Source of the DNA: Candidatus Poribacteria bacterium
GTDB lineage: Bacteria; Poribacteria; WGA-4E; PCPOR2b
Assembly (NCBI GenBank): GCA_022822785.1
Contig: JAJEAL010000048.1
Coordinates: 1 to 64,000 of the forward strand
DNA length: 64,000 nt
Direction of reading: 5' to 3'
Shown: positions 45,961-54,531 of the stretch, piece by piece
How positions within the stretch are numbered: position 1 is the first letter of the stretch
Layout: every line of letters starts with the position of its first letter
Notes under the pieces: model-generated
Databases searched by the model: none
What the model was told of the DNA's origin: nothing
What the model saw: the letters and a program-made list of their open reading frames with translations, nothing else
Translations under genes and position numbers: made by a program

Positions 45961-46644
45961 TGTAGAGCGATTATCTTGAGGTAAAGGGGTCACTGTCCCA
46001 GATCGAGCAAGTAGGGTCTTAAGATAGAGAGAAGGAATTGCAAAATTGAGATTCTGTCCACCTTCAACAACCGTGTAGGAGACACCGATGACTTCGCCTT
46101 TCTTATTCAGCACGGGTCCACCACTACTTCCCGGTGGGATCGGTGCCGTCATCTGAATCCGTCCTTTCGCCTGTCCACCGTGGCGACTGCTAATGATGCC
46201 ATCCGAGAAAGCCCCTTCTAAGCCCTTTGGGTTACCGGCAACATAAACCGTCTCACCAATTTTGACAGCATCGCTGTTGCCAAGGGGCAGCGGGTTGATA
46301 CCGGGGACCGAGACTTTTAGGAGGACAAGATCGTCGTACGTGCTGTGTGCGGTAGAGCCTTCAATTTCATAGGTATTATGCTTGCCGACTAATTTTGCAG
46401 TGCCGCTGGCTGCACCGGCAATCACATGGTAATTGGTGGCGATGAGGTTGGATTTGACAAAGAAACCGCTGCCAAAACCGAGGATTTTGCCGTTGCTATC
46501 CTGCATCTCTAAATAGACGGTGGCGGCTAACGCTTTTTCAGCGATATCTGGAACAGTCTGTGCGGATGTGATGCTTGTTGCGCAGAAGAGCAACACCATA
46601 AAGGTAACCAAAGGCAACCACAATGATTTGTTCTGATGTGTCAT
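45391..46644 (-). pseudogene. Exported trypsin-like serine protease with TPR array, truncated by frameshift
   Basis: The start at 46644 follows AAAGGA and opens a signal peptide (WLPLVTFMVLLFCATSITSAQ). A DegP/HtrA-type protease domain follows, with His in ATNYHVIAG, Asp in YDDLVLLKV and Ser in PPGSSGGPVLN; no PDZ domain is seen. Five TPR units come next, then the frame breaks at NNRG-TIRCC and stops at 45391. A shift reconnects it to the 17 further units at 43575-45461. The intact ancestor would have about 1020 residues. Confidence 0.78.
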
Positions 46645-46658
46645 TGAAAGAATTCCTT

Positions 46659-46883
46659 TATAGGACTTACGCTGTTGAATGCTCAAAGCCAACCCCCTTA
46701 GCCCCCCGCAAGTTGAGCGTAGCGAAATCCCGATTTTATCGGGGCGGAGGAAAAGGCACATCGCAACGCCAGATGAATCGAACAAAACTCCAGCCAATCG
46801 GTAAGTTTATAGTAGGGCGATTTATCGCCCGTGGTCACGCGCAATGAATTGCGCTACTACAAACCGAAGGGCGTAAGTCCTGT
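46659..46883. repeat. MITE-like element B, upstream of the protease-TPR gene
   Basis: TATAGGACTTACGC at the left pairs with GCGTAAGTCCTGT at the right. Inside are CCCGATTTTATCGGGG, GGGCGATTTATCGCCC and GCGCAATGAATTGCGC palindromes. The left end is only about 15 bp from the start codon, so the element forms the immediate upstream region of the gene. Confidence 0.6.
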
Positions 46884-46926
46884 TGTCAGCAAATGTAGTT
46901 TAACATTGTCAAAATGGTAGGGGCAA

Positions 46927-47727
46927 TCAGAAGCTGACATATCCACCGCAAACAGGAATGCATTGCCCCGTTACATAATCCGAGAGATCTGTGACAAGAA
47001 ACTCGACAACCTTCGCGCAATCCTCTGGCACCCCCAAACGACGGAGTGGGATCTGCGGCAACAGTCTTTCCCGCGTTTCGGGACTATTCCTGCCGCCGGC
47101 AATACCACGGGATGAAAGGATGTAGCCCGGCGCGATACAGTTCACATTAATTCCGTGTGGTCCCAGTTCAGCTGCGAGGAGGCGAGTGTACTGCACAACC
47201 CCCGCTTTTGAAACGCTGTACGCCATACCTGCCCCGCTCCAACGGCTCCATAACCCCGCCTGCGAGCTGACGTTGACAATCCGTCCGTAACCCGCTTCTT
47301 TCATTGGAGTGCTCACCGCCTGGCAGCAGAAAATCGCGCTGGTGAGGTTTATCTCCATAATGTAATTGTAATACTCCTCCTCAGTGTCAGATGCCATCGA
47401 CGATTTAGGTCGGCCTAACGCACCACCGGTGTTGTTGACGAGGATATCAATTCGTCCCAGTTTGTCTACAACCTCGCCAACCATCGCAAAAACGGCATCG
47501 CGCTGCGTAACATCAACCTCAAAACCCAGCGACCGACGCCCAAAATTCTCGACCTCTGCCATGACTGTCTCCGCCGTCAACGCTTCGTCATACTCTTGCG
47601 CTGCGTCGAGATCTATGTCGTTAATCACAACGTCCGCTCCCAATTGAGCGAGGTGAAGCGCGTAAGCCCGACCCAATCCACGCGCCGCGCCGGTAACAAG
47701 CGCAACCTGTCCATCTAATTTACCCAT
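46927..47727 (-). CDS. Short-chain dehydrogenase/reductase
   Basis: The 266-residue protein is a classical SDR with the cofactor motif VTGAARGLGRAYALHLAQLGAD, NNTGG, catalytic Ser in NVSSQAG, and Tyr/Lys in MAYSVSKAG. The order matches 3-oxoacyl-ACP or sugar/sterol reductases; the C-terminus GQCIPVCGGYVSF is usual. The substrate is unknown. AAAGGAGG precedes the ATG. Confidence 0.9.
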   Translation of the reverse strand: MGKLDGQVALVTGAARGLGRAYALHLAQLGADVVINDIDLDAAQEYDEALTAETVMAEVENFGRRSLGFEVDVTQRDAVFAMVGEVVDKLGRIDILVNNTGGALGRPKSSMASDTEEEYYNYIMEINLTSAIFCCQAVSTPMKEAGYGRIVNVSSQAGLWSRWSGAGMAYSVSKAGVVQYTRLLAAELGPHGINVNCIAPGYILSSRGIAGGRNSPETRERLLPQIPLRRLGVPEDCAKVVEFLVTDLSDYVTGQCIPVCGGYVSF

Positions 47728-48014
47728 TGAAACCTCCTTTATACGTGAAGACGAAGCGTGAACGTCTCACGACTTCAACATCTGAATTATCAATAATCTA
47801 AGTCGCCAGACCTGCTTGGCTTGGATAGACATATCCAAGCCATAACCGCTTTTGCTATACACATTGCGCTCCTCTGGAGCGCGAGGACTGGACATATCCG
47901 CATTGCTATAGACATATCGCTCCGCTGGAGCGAAAGACCAAACCTATTACCCTAAACCGAAAATCAATGGATTTTCAACGACTAGCAACTTGCGCTATTA
48001 TTGACACAACTTGG
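47728..48014. repeat. Intergenic hairpin cluster with GACATATC cores
   Basis: Three small elements follow each other: GGCTTGGATAGACATATCC with its complement, GCGCTCCTCTGGAGCGC, and TCGCTCCGCTGGAGCGA. GACATATC occurs three times among them. Their role is unknown; they could form a terminator or a binding-site cluster between two minus-strand genes. Confidence 0.45.
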
Positions 48015-50762
48015 CTATCGAAGGACCGCAACCTTCCCCAACCTACGGACTATCTCCCCATCCCGCTCGGCTTCCAAGACATAGATATAAATCCCACCAG
48101 CAACGGGTTCGCCTCCCTGATTTTTGCCCTCCCAGACGAAGGCTTCGTCGAGCGATGCCGATTGCTGACCAACGACATTGTGCAATATATCTGTATAGAG
48201 TAAATCCCCGGTGACATCATAAATCTCCAGCATCACATCGGCAGATTTGGTGAGCCGGAATGTAATGGTGGCACTGTGCGAAGTGGGATTTGGATAGACA
48301 ATAACCCGATCGGCAAAATCGAAGATGTCCTGAGTAAAAAATTCTACCGTTCGGTGGGCTTCGTTGCCAGCGCGATCTGTCGCGGTAATTTCAAGGGTAT
48401 GCCTGCCCGCCTCCAAATTACTTGGAAGATAGGTCAACTCTCCTGTTTTATCCTCGTAAAAAAATTCTACCGATCGATGGTCAACCCACAATTGGATGGC
48501 ATCAACGCCCGACCCTGCGTCGGTAATCTCATACAGTATGAGAAAGCGTTCGGGCTGAACTTCGGTGGAATCTTCAGGAAAAACAGCACTTATAATAGGC
48601 GGCACCCAATCCATAAGCAGGGCATAGCTTCCGAAGCGATCGACAGTAGCTTCAAACATGCCGAACCGGTTTCTGATGGCATCTAGTGGCAGCCACTGCT
48701 GAAACAAGCTGTCCCACTGAAACATCGCAATCCCCTTCTCCTCTCGCTCTCGTCCTAGAGGAAGCGGCAGCGCTAGCTGAAATGAAACCCCTTGCGTCTC
48801 CACAGGGGACTCAACGACATAGACGGGGTAAAGTATCGTAAGTTCACGTTCCTCGGCGTTTTGTTGTTGAGCGTGAATGGCATCTCGATCCAGTCCGCCC
48901 TGACTTCGCAAGGTAACTTGAGGCACGGCTTCACCCTCACGTAGTAGAACGCTGGGCCCACTATCAATAGAGAGCAGAATTGTCTCCACTGGAGAAGCGT
49001 CTCCTCGAATAAATTGTGGAAATTGAATATCTTCGGGAAGCCGGTTCTGATCGGTGAAGTAGCCGCGGACAGATAGCGCTTCCCCGTTGAGCGAACGAAC
49101 TTGGGTAGAAAAGGTGAAACCGGTTTGTGAAGAAGAAATTGGAAAGTCAACGGTATATTGAAAGATGGGTTGCTGATCATCCGTAACGCTGAAACGGTCG
49201 AGGGTAGGTGTATACCCCAACGTTGCGCTAGATGGCAACACTTCAAGGATGGGTGCTGTCGCTAATCGCTTCGTTGCAGTTAATGTGATTCTGAGTGTAC
49301 GATTTTCCCCTTCAATCCGTTCCGCCGAAATTGATGCTTGGAACGGGCGGGTGTCGATGACAAACGTAAAATCAATGGGCGTCGCCGAGTTGCCAGCAGT
49401 ATCTTGTACCTCTAATTTGAAGCGATAGACGCCGTCGCCGAGTTCAGTCGGTGGGGTGTAGGTGAATCGACCTGTTCTAGGTTGAAAATCAAATATCCTT
49501 CCATCAAGCTTAGCTGCGTCCGAACTCCCATCAAAAGTAAACGTCTCTTCATCAAAGGTGAACCGGATTGTTTGTGGATCGATATCCACGTCATCGATTA
49601 AGACACCCGTGATTTTTACGTCCGAGCGGTCAAGGGACGTACCATCGGGAGGCAACACTTCAGTGATCGCTGGCGGGTTAAGATCTATTCCAAGGAGTCG
49701 ATCTCTCTTCCTATAGCGAATGCGTCGCTGCACGGTTGTCTTGCGCCCTAACCGGTCGATGGCGACCACACGGACGAGATTGGGCACCTCCTCACCCGCA
49801 ACGCCAACGGCACCGCCCTCCTTCAGCGACAGTGTACGCTCAAAGCTACCATCCACGTTAAGCGGCACGGCGGTGTCGTTAATTGAAAGGTCCGCATCCA
49901 AATCATCAATCTGACCGGATACGGTGACGTAAGGCACCTCACGCACAGCAGCATCGGGTGGAGTCGTCAGCGTAATCTCCGGCGCTTGGCTATCACGCAC
50001 GACGGTTCGGGTTATACTTGTCTCTAGACCAATTGGGTTTGTTGCATGGATCTGGATGAGGTTTGGGCCTTCGCTCAACGGCAACTGTGCGACAAAACGT
50101 CCCTCTATATCAAGGGATAAGGGGGTTTCGATCTGCCCGGATTTAAGAATAACCGCGTTCGATTTTTCTGTTACGCCTTGCACCGTTATTTGTGTCTTTA
50201 ATGTCAACAGACCTTCACGCGGGTCGGAGACCTCTAGGCGTGGATGTTCGTTTTCAATAAAAATATGGATTTGATCCTGTATCTCATCGCCCTGCGTCGA
50301 AACGACAACAAGCCGTATAAGGTATTCTCCACGCAGCCGTTGTGCGTCCCACTGCCCAAGAAAGCCGGTCTCCGGCACTGGGGCAGTCGCTCGACCACCA
50401 ATCTGACGCCAGCCGGTCAAGGCATTCGTCCCCTGAGCTGTAGGAACAGCTGCATACTCCAGACGATATTCCTTGAACATTGTGCCATGAGCCACTCCAA
50501 AAAGGTCAACCTTGCCGTTCAATTGATCCCCTGTATGAGGACGAACAATTTTCGCTTGGATAGGCGAGGCGTCAAGCGCAGTGGTGAAGCTAAATAAGCA
50601 GAGTACAAGACTAGCGGAAATAGACAGAATTAAAGCATAGAAGGATGAAAGGGTGGAGCAAAAGGTAGGATTCGTTTGACGTTTCACAACTCCATCCCGA
50701 CTCAGGAATCGGACCTGCACCCTAATCCAATGTCTGGACGGGCAGATTGATCGGGGGTCCAT
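48015..50762 (-). CDS. Large exported protein with Ig-like repeats and FlgD-like C-terminus
   Basis: The 915-residue protein has a hydrophobic export segment near residues 38-62 (YALILSISASLVLCLFSF), then several bacterial Ig-like/cadherin-like beta modules (for example APEITLTTPPDAAVREVPYV and PPAITEVLPPDGTSLDRSDV). It ends in a FlgD Ig-like module starting IVYPNPTSHSATITFRL. This C-terminus also resembles type IX-secretion-style sorting tails. Likely a surface or extracellular protein. The start is uncertain; a GTG at 50687 nearer the signal peptide is an alternative. Confidence 0.7.
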   Translation of the reverse strand: MDPRSICPSRHWIRVQVRFLSRDGVVKRQTNPTFCSTLSSFYALILSISASLVLCLFSFTTALDASPIQAKIVRPHTGDQLNGKVDLFGVAHGTMFKEYRLEYAAVPTAQGTNALTGWRQIGGRATAPVPETGFLGQWDAQRLRGEYLIRLVVVSTQGDEIQDQIHIFIENEHPRLEVSDPREGLLTLKTQITVQGVTEKSNAVILKSGQIETPLSLDIEGRFVAQLPLSEGPNLIQIHATNPIGLETSITRTVVRDSQAPEITLTTPPDAAVREVPYVTVSGQIDDLDADLSINDTAVPLNVDGSFERTLSLKEGGAVGVAGEEVPNLVRVVAIDRLGRKTTVQRRIRYRKRDRLLGIDLNPPAITEVLPPDGTSLDRSDVKITGVLIDDVDIDPQTIRFTFDEETFTFDGSSDAAKLDGRIFDFQPRTGRFTYTPPTELGDGVYRFKLEVQDTAGNSATPIDFTFVIDTRPFQASISAERIEGENRTLRITLTATKRLATAPILEVLPSSATLGYTPTLDRFSVTDDQQPIFQYTVDFPISSSQTGFTFSTQVRSLNGEALSVRGYFTDQNRLPEDIQFPQFIRGDASPVETILLSIDSGPSVLLREGEAVPQVTLRSQGGLDRDAIHAQQQNAEERELTILYPVYVVESPVETQGVSFQLALPLPLGREREEKGIAMFQWDSLFQQWLPLDAIRNRFGMFEATVDRFGSYALLMDWVPPIISAVFPEDSTEVQPERFLILYEITDAGSGVDAIQLWVDHRSVEFFYEDKTGELTYLPSNLEAGRHTLEITATDRAGNEAHRTVEFFTQDIFDFADRVIVYPNPTSHSATITFRLTKSADVMLEIYDVTGDLLYTDILHNVVGQQSASLDEAFVWEGKNQGGEPVAGGIYIYVLEAERDGEIVRRLGKVAVLR

Positions 50763-50779
50763 ATTTTACGTTTCACGCT

Positions 50780-51388
50780 CTACAGCTTACGGAAAAGTCC
50801 GACGACCTTTCCCAAAATCTGTGCATCATCAACAATAATCGGGGACATCACTGCATTTTCAGGCTGCAGGCGAATCCTGTTCCCATCACGGAAAAATCGT
50901 TTCACCGTTGCTTCTTCATCAAGCAGGGCGACAACAATATCTCCGGCGTCCGCGTAATTTTGTGCTCGCACAATTACAACGTCACCTTCAAAAATTCCAG
51001 CCTCAATCATGCTCTGCCCATTGATACGCAGCGCGAAACAGGTATCTTCCTTGACAACCTCCCGTGGCACAGGTAACGTGCCCTCAATATTTTCAGAGGC
51101 AAGTATGGGTTCGCCCGCAGCAACCCGTCCCACGATTGGCAGCTCGACTGCTGTCTGTGGCAGTTTTTGTGGTACAAATTCCAAAATTTCGATAGCACGC
51201 GGCTTCTTGGGGATACGCCGTATGTACCCTTTCTTTTGGATCGCATTGAGATGGTCATGGGCACCCTTTTCGGAGATACCAAAGGCTGTCCCAATTTCAC
51301 GAACAGTTGGTGGATAACCTGTATCTTGCACATGCTTCCTTACAAATTCAAAAATCCGGTCCTGTTTTTTGGTGAGCGATTTTCGCAC
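50780..51388 (-). CDS. lexA: LexA repressor
   Basis: The SOS repressor of 202 residues starts at GTG 51388 after GAGGAGG. The winged helix-turn-helix is at about 8-70 (GYPPTVREIGTAFGISEKGAHDHL). The self-cleavage site is Ala101-Gly102 in GRVAAGEP, and the Ser/Lys dyad is Ser136 in NGQSMIEAG and Lys173 in EATVKRF, 37 residues apart as in E. coli. It binds DNA-damage promoters and is cleaved with RecA. Confidence 0.95.
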   Translation of the reverse strand: MRKSLTKKQDRIFEFVRKHVQDTGYPPTVREIGTAFGISEKGAHDHLNAIQKKGYIRRIPKKPRAIEILEFVPQKLPQTAVELPIVGRVAAGEPILASENIEGTLPVPREVVKEDTCFALRINGQSMIEAGIFEGDVVIVRAQNYADAGDIVVALLDEEATVKRFFRDGNRIRLQPENAVMSPIIVDDAQILGKVVGLFRKL

Positions 51389-51420
51389 AATTGCCTCCTC
51401 GCATCTGTATAGATTCCTTT

Positions 51421-51449
51421 AATATACTATACATAGGTTAAGCCGTCAA
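51421..51449 (-). promoter_or_regulatory. Sigma-70-type promoter of lexA, with possible operator
   Basis: TTGACG and TATATT on the minus strand are separated by 17 bp. The spacer has CCTATGTATAGTATAT, partly palindromic, which could be the LexA operator of this lineage. No second copy was found to test this. Confidence 0.65.
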
Positions 51450-51540
51450 GGAAAAAGCGTTGCATTTATACCGGTCTTCTCTGTTTTCACGTCTCACACA
51501 TTTTGTGCTTTGCACCTTCTTTTGACATGAGCTTTTTCTG

Positions 51541-52416
51541 TCATCCACTCATTTTCTCCGCGTTATCCTCGTGATAATCGTAGGGCTGATTCCGAAAAAT
51601 ATAGTCAATCGGTTCATCGGTAAACTCTACATTTGGATCCATCTGGCAATTTTCAAAAGCTGCCTCACATCCCTTGTTGAAACGCACCCGTCGATTCCGT
51701 CGGAACCAGTGGATATGGTGAACCATCGCTATCATCTGTCTCGGTCGATCCGAATGGTTAGGCATTCCGCGGTGCCACAGGCGCATATCTCTGATGAGGA
51801 CACTCCCCTTTTTCGTATTGCCACGCACCGGCGGCACAATCTCTCGACGCGCTTCCACAAGCCGGTCCTCAACCTTAATGGTTGCGTCAGCCATAGCGAC
51901 GCTTGTGTCTAGGTGCGATCCGGGCCAAAGTTCAATGCTACCGTTATGTTCGGTGACCTCCATCGGTGCAACGTTAATCACCAAAGATACTGCCGGGTGT
52001 GCAGTTTCCAACCCTGGCCATAATTGTCCATAATCTACATGCACTGGTTGTGTGCCGCTGCCGGGACAGTTTGTGTTGCCGGTGTAACAGCTGTTAAATC
52101 CCCCCTCACCGAGAACTTGTCGGCTTATCTGCATCACCCATGGATTGGCGACAACATCGCGAAAAACATAAGGCGCAAAGGGTGGTGGATCTTGCTGAAG
52201 ATGTCCCTTGACGAAATTCACAGGAAGGACAGATGCCGTCATCAATGTGTGCAAATCCGCGTTCATCTTTTCGTGGAGCAGATTCAAATGCGTATGTGAT
52301 ATAACATCTGACAAGATGAGATACCCCTCCTCGCGGATGGCTCGAACCGCTTGATTGAGATGGGTTTCGGACATCTCACCGTTGACCCGCTCTTCCGGAC
52401 TAATTGTAATCTCCAT
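51541..52416 (-). CDS. Phytanoyl-CoA dioxygenase family protein
   Basis: The 291-residue protein has the Fe(II)/2-oxoglutarate double-stranded beta-helix: His/Asp in PVHVDYGQLWPG, and distal His in RLWHRGMPNHSDRPRQM with the Arg for 2-oxoglutarate. Family members hydroxylate diverse small molecules; the substrate cannot be told. It stands alone with its own promoter. Confidence 0.85.
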   Translation of the reverse strand: MEITISPEERVNGEMSETHLNQAVRAIREEGYLILSDVISHTHLNLLHEKMNADLHTLMTASVLPVNFVKGHLQQDPPPFAPYVFRDVVANPWVMQISRQVLGEGGFNSCYTGNTNCPGSGTQPVHVDYGQLWPGLETAHPAVSLVINVAPMEVTEHNGSIELWPGSHLDTSVAMADATIKVEDRLVEARREIVPPVRGNTKKGSVLIRDMRLWHRGMPNHSDRPRQMIAMVHHIHWFRRNRRVRFNKGCEAAFENCQMDPNVEFTDEPIDYIFRNQPYDYHEDNAEKMSG

Positions 52417-52450
52417 CGGTTATCCCTCGTGCGTTAATTGGGTAGTCAAG

Positions 52451-52479
52451 ATGGTATCAGACACCCACCGAACGGTCAA
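52451..52479 (-). promoter_or_regulatory. Candidate promoter of the PhyH-like gene
   Basis: TTGACC and TACCAT are separated by 17 bp on the minus strand, with the -10 box weaker than in the other promoters of the window. It lies about 35 bp before the ATG at 52416. Confidence 0.5.
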
Positions 52480-52574
52480 GCGAAATATTCATCGGGTATT
52501 TGGCACTTTCAATCGGTGAGCAGATGTGGGAATTTAGGTCTTCGGCGGATCTTTCCAATGTGCACCGTAATCTT

Positions 52575-52603
52575 TTGACACGACCCTAAATGAATGCTAT
52601 AAT
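52575..52603 (+). promoter_or_regulatory. Consensus sigma-70-type promoter of the DUF433/PIN toxin-antitoxin pair
   Basis: TTGACA and TATAAT, separated by 17 bp, are a perfect consensus 95 bp before the antitoxin ATG. A palindromic operator for autoregulation was not recognised. Confidence 0.82.
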
Positions 52604-52697
52604 TTTATTAATTATCGGACACTTTTTCGGAGGGATGACGCTAACGGCATAACAACAGAAAGGGCGCGGCTGTGAGAGCCTTCGCCGCAAAAAAATA

Positions 52698-52955
52698 ATG
52701 AAACCAGAGCAAGTGATAAATCAAGACCCCGATATTCACGGAGGGACGCCGGTGTTTACCGGCACCCGTGTTCCTATACAATCACTGATTGATCATCTAA
52801 AAGCAGGAGATAGTCTTGATTACTTTCTTGAAGGATTCCCTTCGGTTTCTCGCGAACAAGCAATTGCCTTTTTAGAATTCGCATTGATGACTGCACTCGG
52901 ATCTCACCCCCAATCAGATCGGTTCCGTTCCCCCGATACATCGGGACAGACGTGA
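52698..52955 (+). CDS. DUF433 antitoxin-like protein
   Basis: The 85-residue protein matches DUF433 (VapB-like antitoxins): IHGGTPVFTGTRVPIQSLIDHL and FPSVSREQAIAFLEFAL, a small winged-helix DNA-binding fold. It would bind and silence the adjacent PIN-like protein and repress the promoter. The last residues SPDTSGQT come from a CCCGATACATCGGG palindrome inserted at the gene end, so the natural C-terminus has been altered. Confidence 0.85.
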   Translation: MKPEQVINQDPDIHGGTPVFTGTRVPIQSLIDHLKAGDSLDYFLEGFPSVSREQAIAFLEFALMTALGSHPQSDRFRSPDTSGQT

Positions 52956-52971
52956 CCCCCGATGTATCGGG
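52932..52971. repeat. Pair of CCCGAT-N2-ATCGGG palindromes at the toxin-antitoxin junction
   Basis: CCCGATACATCGGG (52932-52945) and CCCGATGTATCGGG (52958-52971) form a head-to-head pair straddling the antitoxin stop and the toxin start. Single copies of this family occur elsewhere in the window. Confidence 0.75.
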
Positions 52972-53315
52972 AGGTTCAAAGCAACGTGTGCGTACTGCTT
53001 GACGAAAACCTAGACTGGCGATTGGTACGATATTTCGACGCTGATTTTCAAGTCGCGACGGTTTCTCGGCTTGGTTGGCAAGGAAAGCGAAACGGCGAAC
53101 TACTTCAGCAAGCCGCGGCAACGTTTGACGCACTTGTAACAATAGATAAGGGCATCGAACATCAACAGAGCCTCAGCAAATATGCTATCGGTGTCATTCT
53201 AATCTCTGCCAGAAGTAACCGTATTCAGGATATTCAACCCGCTATGTTAAAAGTAAATCAAGTGCTAAGGGAAGTTCGACCCGGACGAGTCATCTACGTG
53301 ACTGCGCTCAGTTAG
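52962..53315 (+). CDS. DUF5615 PIN-like toxin
   Basis: The 117-residue protein is the PIN-like (DUF5615) partner of DUF433. It starts the fold with VCVLLDENLDWRLVRYF, carrying the early acidic residues, and has VTIDKGIEHQQSL and GRVIYV. Such proteins are putative RNases. The first residues (MYREVQSN) derive from the palindromic repeat; GTG at 52986 is an alternative start just before VCVLLDEN. The gene is 6 bp after the antitoxin. Confidence 0.82.
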   Translation: MYREVQSNVCVLLDENLDWRLVRYFDADFQVATVSRLGWQGKRNGELLQQAAATFDALVTIDKGIEHQQSLSKYAIGVILISARSNRIQDIQPAMLKVNQVLREVRPGRVIYVTALS

Positions 53316-53567
53316 TCTGTGCCGATGCTGGCTATCGCGGCGACTTAGGCGACTGGTTATATGCAACGCATCAGTGTCGATTGGATATCACCACTCCTGT
53401 GGGTCAATCGGGATTTGTGGTTGTCCCCTTTCGATGGATTGTGAAACGTACTTTTTCTTGATTCGGTTGTTCGCCGATTGACTTTGGACTATGAACGATT
53501 GGCTGAGACCGCTGAGGCGATAGTGTACATTGCTTCCATTTACTTGATGCGAAACCGTATCAAATGA
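53316..53567 (+). pseudogene. Remnant of an IS5-family transposase
   Basis: This unannotated stretch reads as the C-terminal end of a DDE transposase: CADAGYRGDLGDWLYA, then FRWIVKRTFS followed by a stop, and in the next frame RRLTLDYERLAETAEA and IVYIASIYLMRN. The joined sequence fits IS5-type transposases. It begins directly after the toxin stop codon and has no N-terminal part, so it is dead. Confidence 0.8.
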
Positions 53568-53594
53568 TTTTTCAAACAGGTTCTAAAGAGGTAG

Positions 53595-53623
53595 TTGAAT
53601 ATGAGTTCAGAGTTTACTATATT
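53595..53623 (+). promoter_or_regulatory. Sigma-70-type promoter of the HpcH/HpaI aldolase gene
   Basis: TTGAAT and TATATT are separated by 17 bp, about 30 bp before the ATG at 53653, which has AGAGGTG ahead of it. Confidence 0.6.
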
Positions 53624-53652
53624 TTGTATCCCACACTTAGAGAGGTGCATAA

Positions 53653-54522
53653 ATGGCAAGAGTGAATCGGGCAATTGAACTACTAGAACAGGGTCAACCA
53701 ATCTATTATTCCGGTGCAGGAGAACTGAGCTACGAAGGGGGCGTGAAAGCGTCTCAGACGTGGGCGGATTATCTCGTGGTTGAACTGGAACACGGGCTTT
53801 TTAACCTTCCGGCATTGGACGCATTTATGAAAGGACTGGCAGCAAGCGGTCCCACGAAAAGTGGACATCACACGCCGGCAATCATTACCACCTTGCCAAC
53901 GGACGGCACCGACGAACATGTCATGCGCGCAAATGCGTGGATGGTCAAACAGGTACTGGCGAGAGGTGTTCACGGTATCCTGCTTTGTCATGCGGAAACG
54001 CCCGGTGCGGTGAAGGCGTTCGTTGAAGCAGCCCGCTATCCGTTCCACACGGTCGGCGTCGGAGAAGGGGTCGATGTAGGGCGGCGTGGCGCTGGGGGAC
54101 AGGGCGGCGCGGCATCAATTTGGGGCATATCAACCGCGGAATATTTGGAGTGCGCCGATGTTTGGCCCCTAAACCCCAAAGGTGAAATCTTTCTCGGCTT
54201 GAAGATTGAAAACAAACGGGCACTGAGCAATGTTGAGGCGACGGTACGGGTTCCTGGTATTGCCTTTGCTGAATGGGGGCCGGGGGATATGGGCATGTCG
54301 CACGGTTATAGCAACGCGCACGATCCACCCTACGCGGAAGATATGGCGAATGCACGAACCCGTGTTAAGGCTGCCTGCGACGCTGAAAATATCGCGTTCC
54401 TAGACGGTGTAACGCCGGACAATGTAGCTGAGAAAATCGACAGCGGTGTTCGCGTCGGTTCAGGTGGTGAAGAAGCTGCGAATGCCGGTCGCACATATAC
54501 CAACCGCACAATGCCTTGGTAG
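53653..54522 (+). CDS. HpcH/HpaI aldolase/citrate lyase family protein
   Basis: The 289-residue protein is a PEP-utilising-type TIM barrel of the HpcH/HpaI family. Signature parts are DYLVVELEHGLFNLPALDAFMKGL, where the acidic residues contact metal, and PGIAFAEWGPGDMGMSHG near the active site. The Gly-rich GRRGAGGQGGAAS loop is also typical. It catalyses a retro-aldol cleavage of a 2-keto-3-deoxy type acid; the substrate is unknown. It is monocistronic. Confidence 0.88.
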   Translation: MARVNRAIELLEQGQPIYYSGAGELSYEGGVKASQTWADYLVVELEHGLFNLPALDAFMKGLAASGPTKSGHHTPAIITTLPTDGTDEHVMRANAWMVKQVLARGVHGILLCHAETPGAVKAFVEAARYPFHTVGVGEGVDVGRRGAGGQGGAASIWGISTAEYLECADVWPLNPKGEIFLGLKIENKRALSNVEATVRVPGIAFAEWGPGDMGMSHGYSNAHDPPYAEDMANARTRVKAACDAENIAFLDGVTPDNVAEKIDSGVRVGSGGEEAANAGRTYTNRTMPW

Positions 54523-54531
54523 GAAAATTGA

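Noticed and set aside
46657-46686. TTGAGC-18-TATAAA as promoter of the protease-TPR gene
   Set aside because: The -10 box overlaps the ribosome binding site, leaving a message too short to start translation at 46644.
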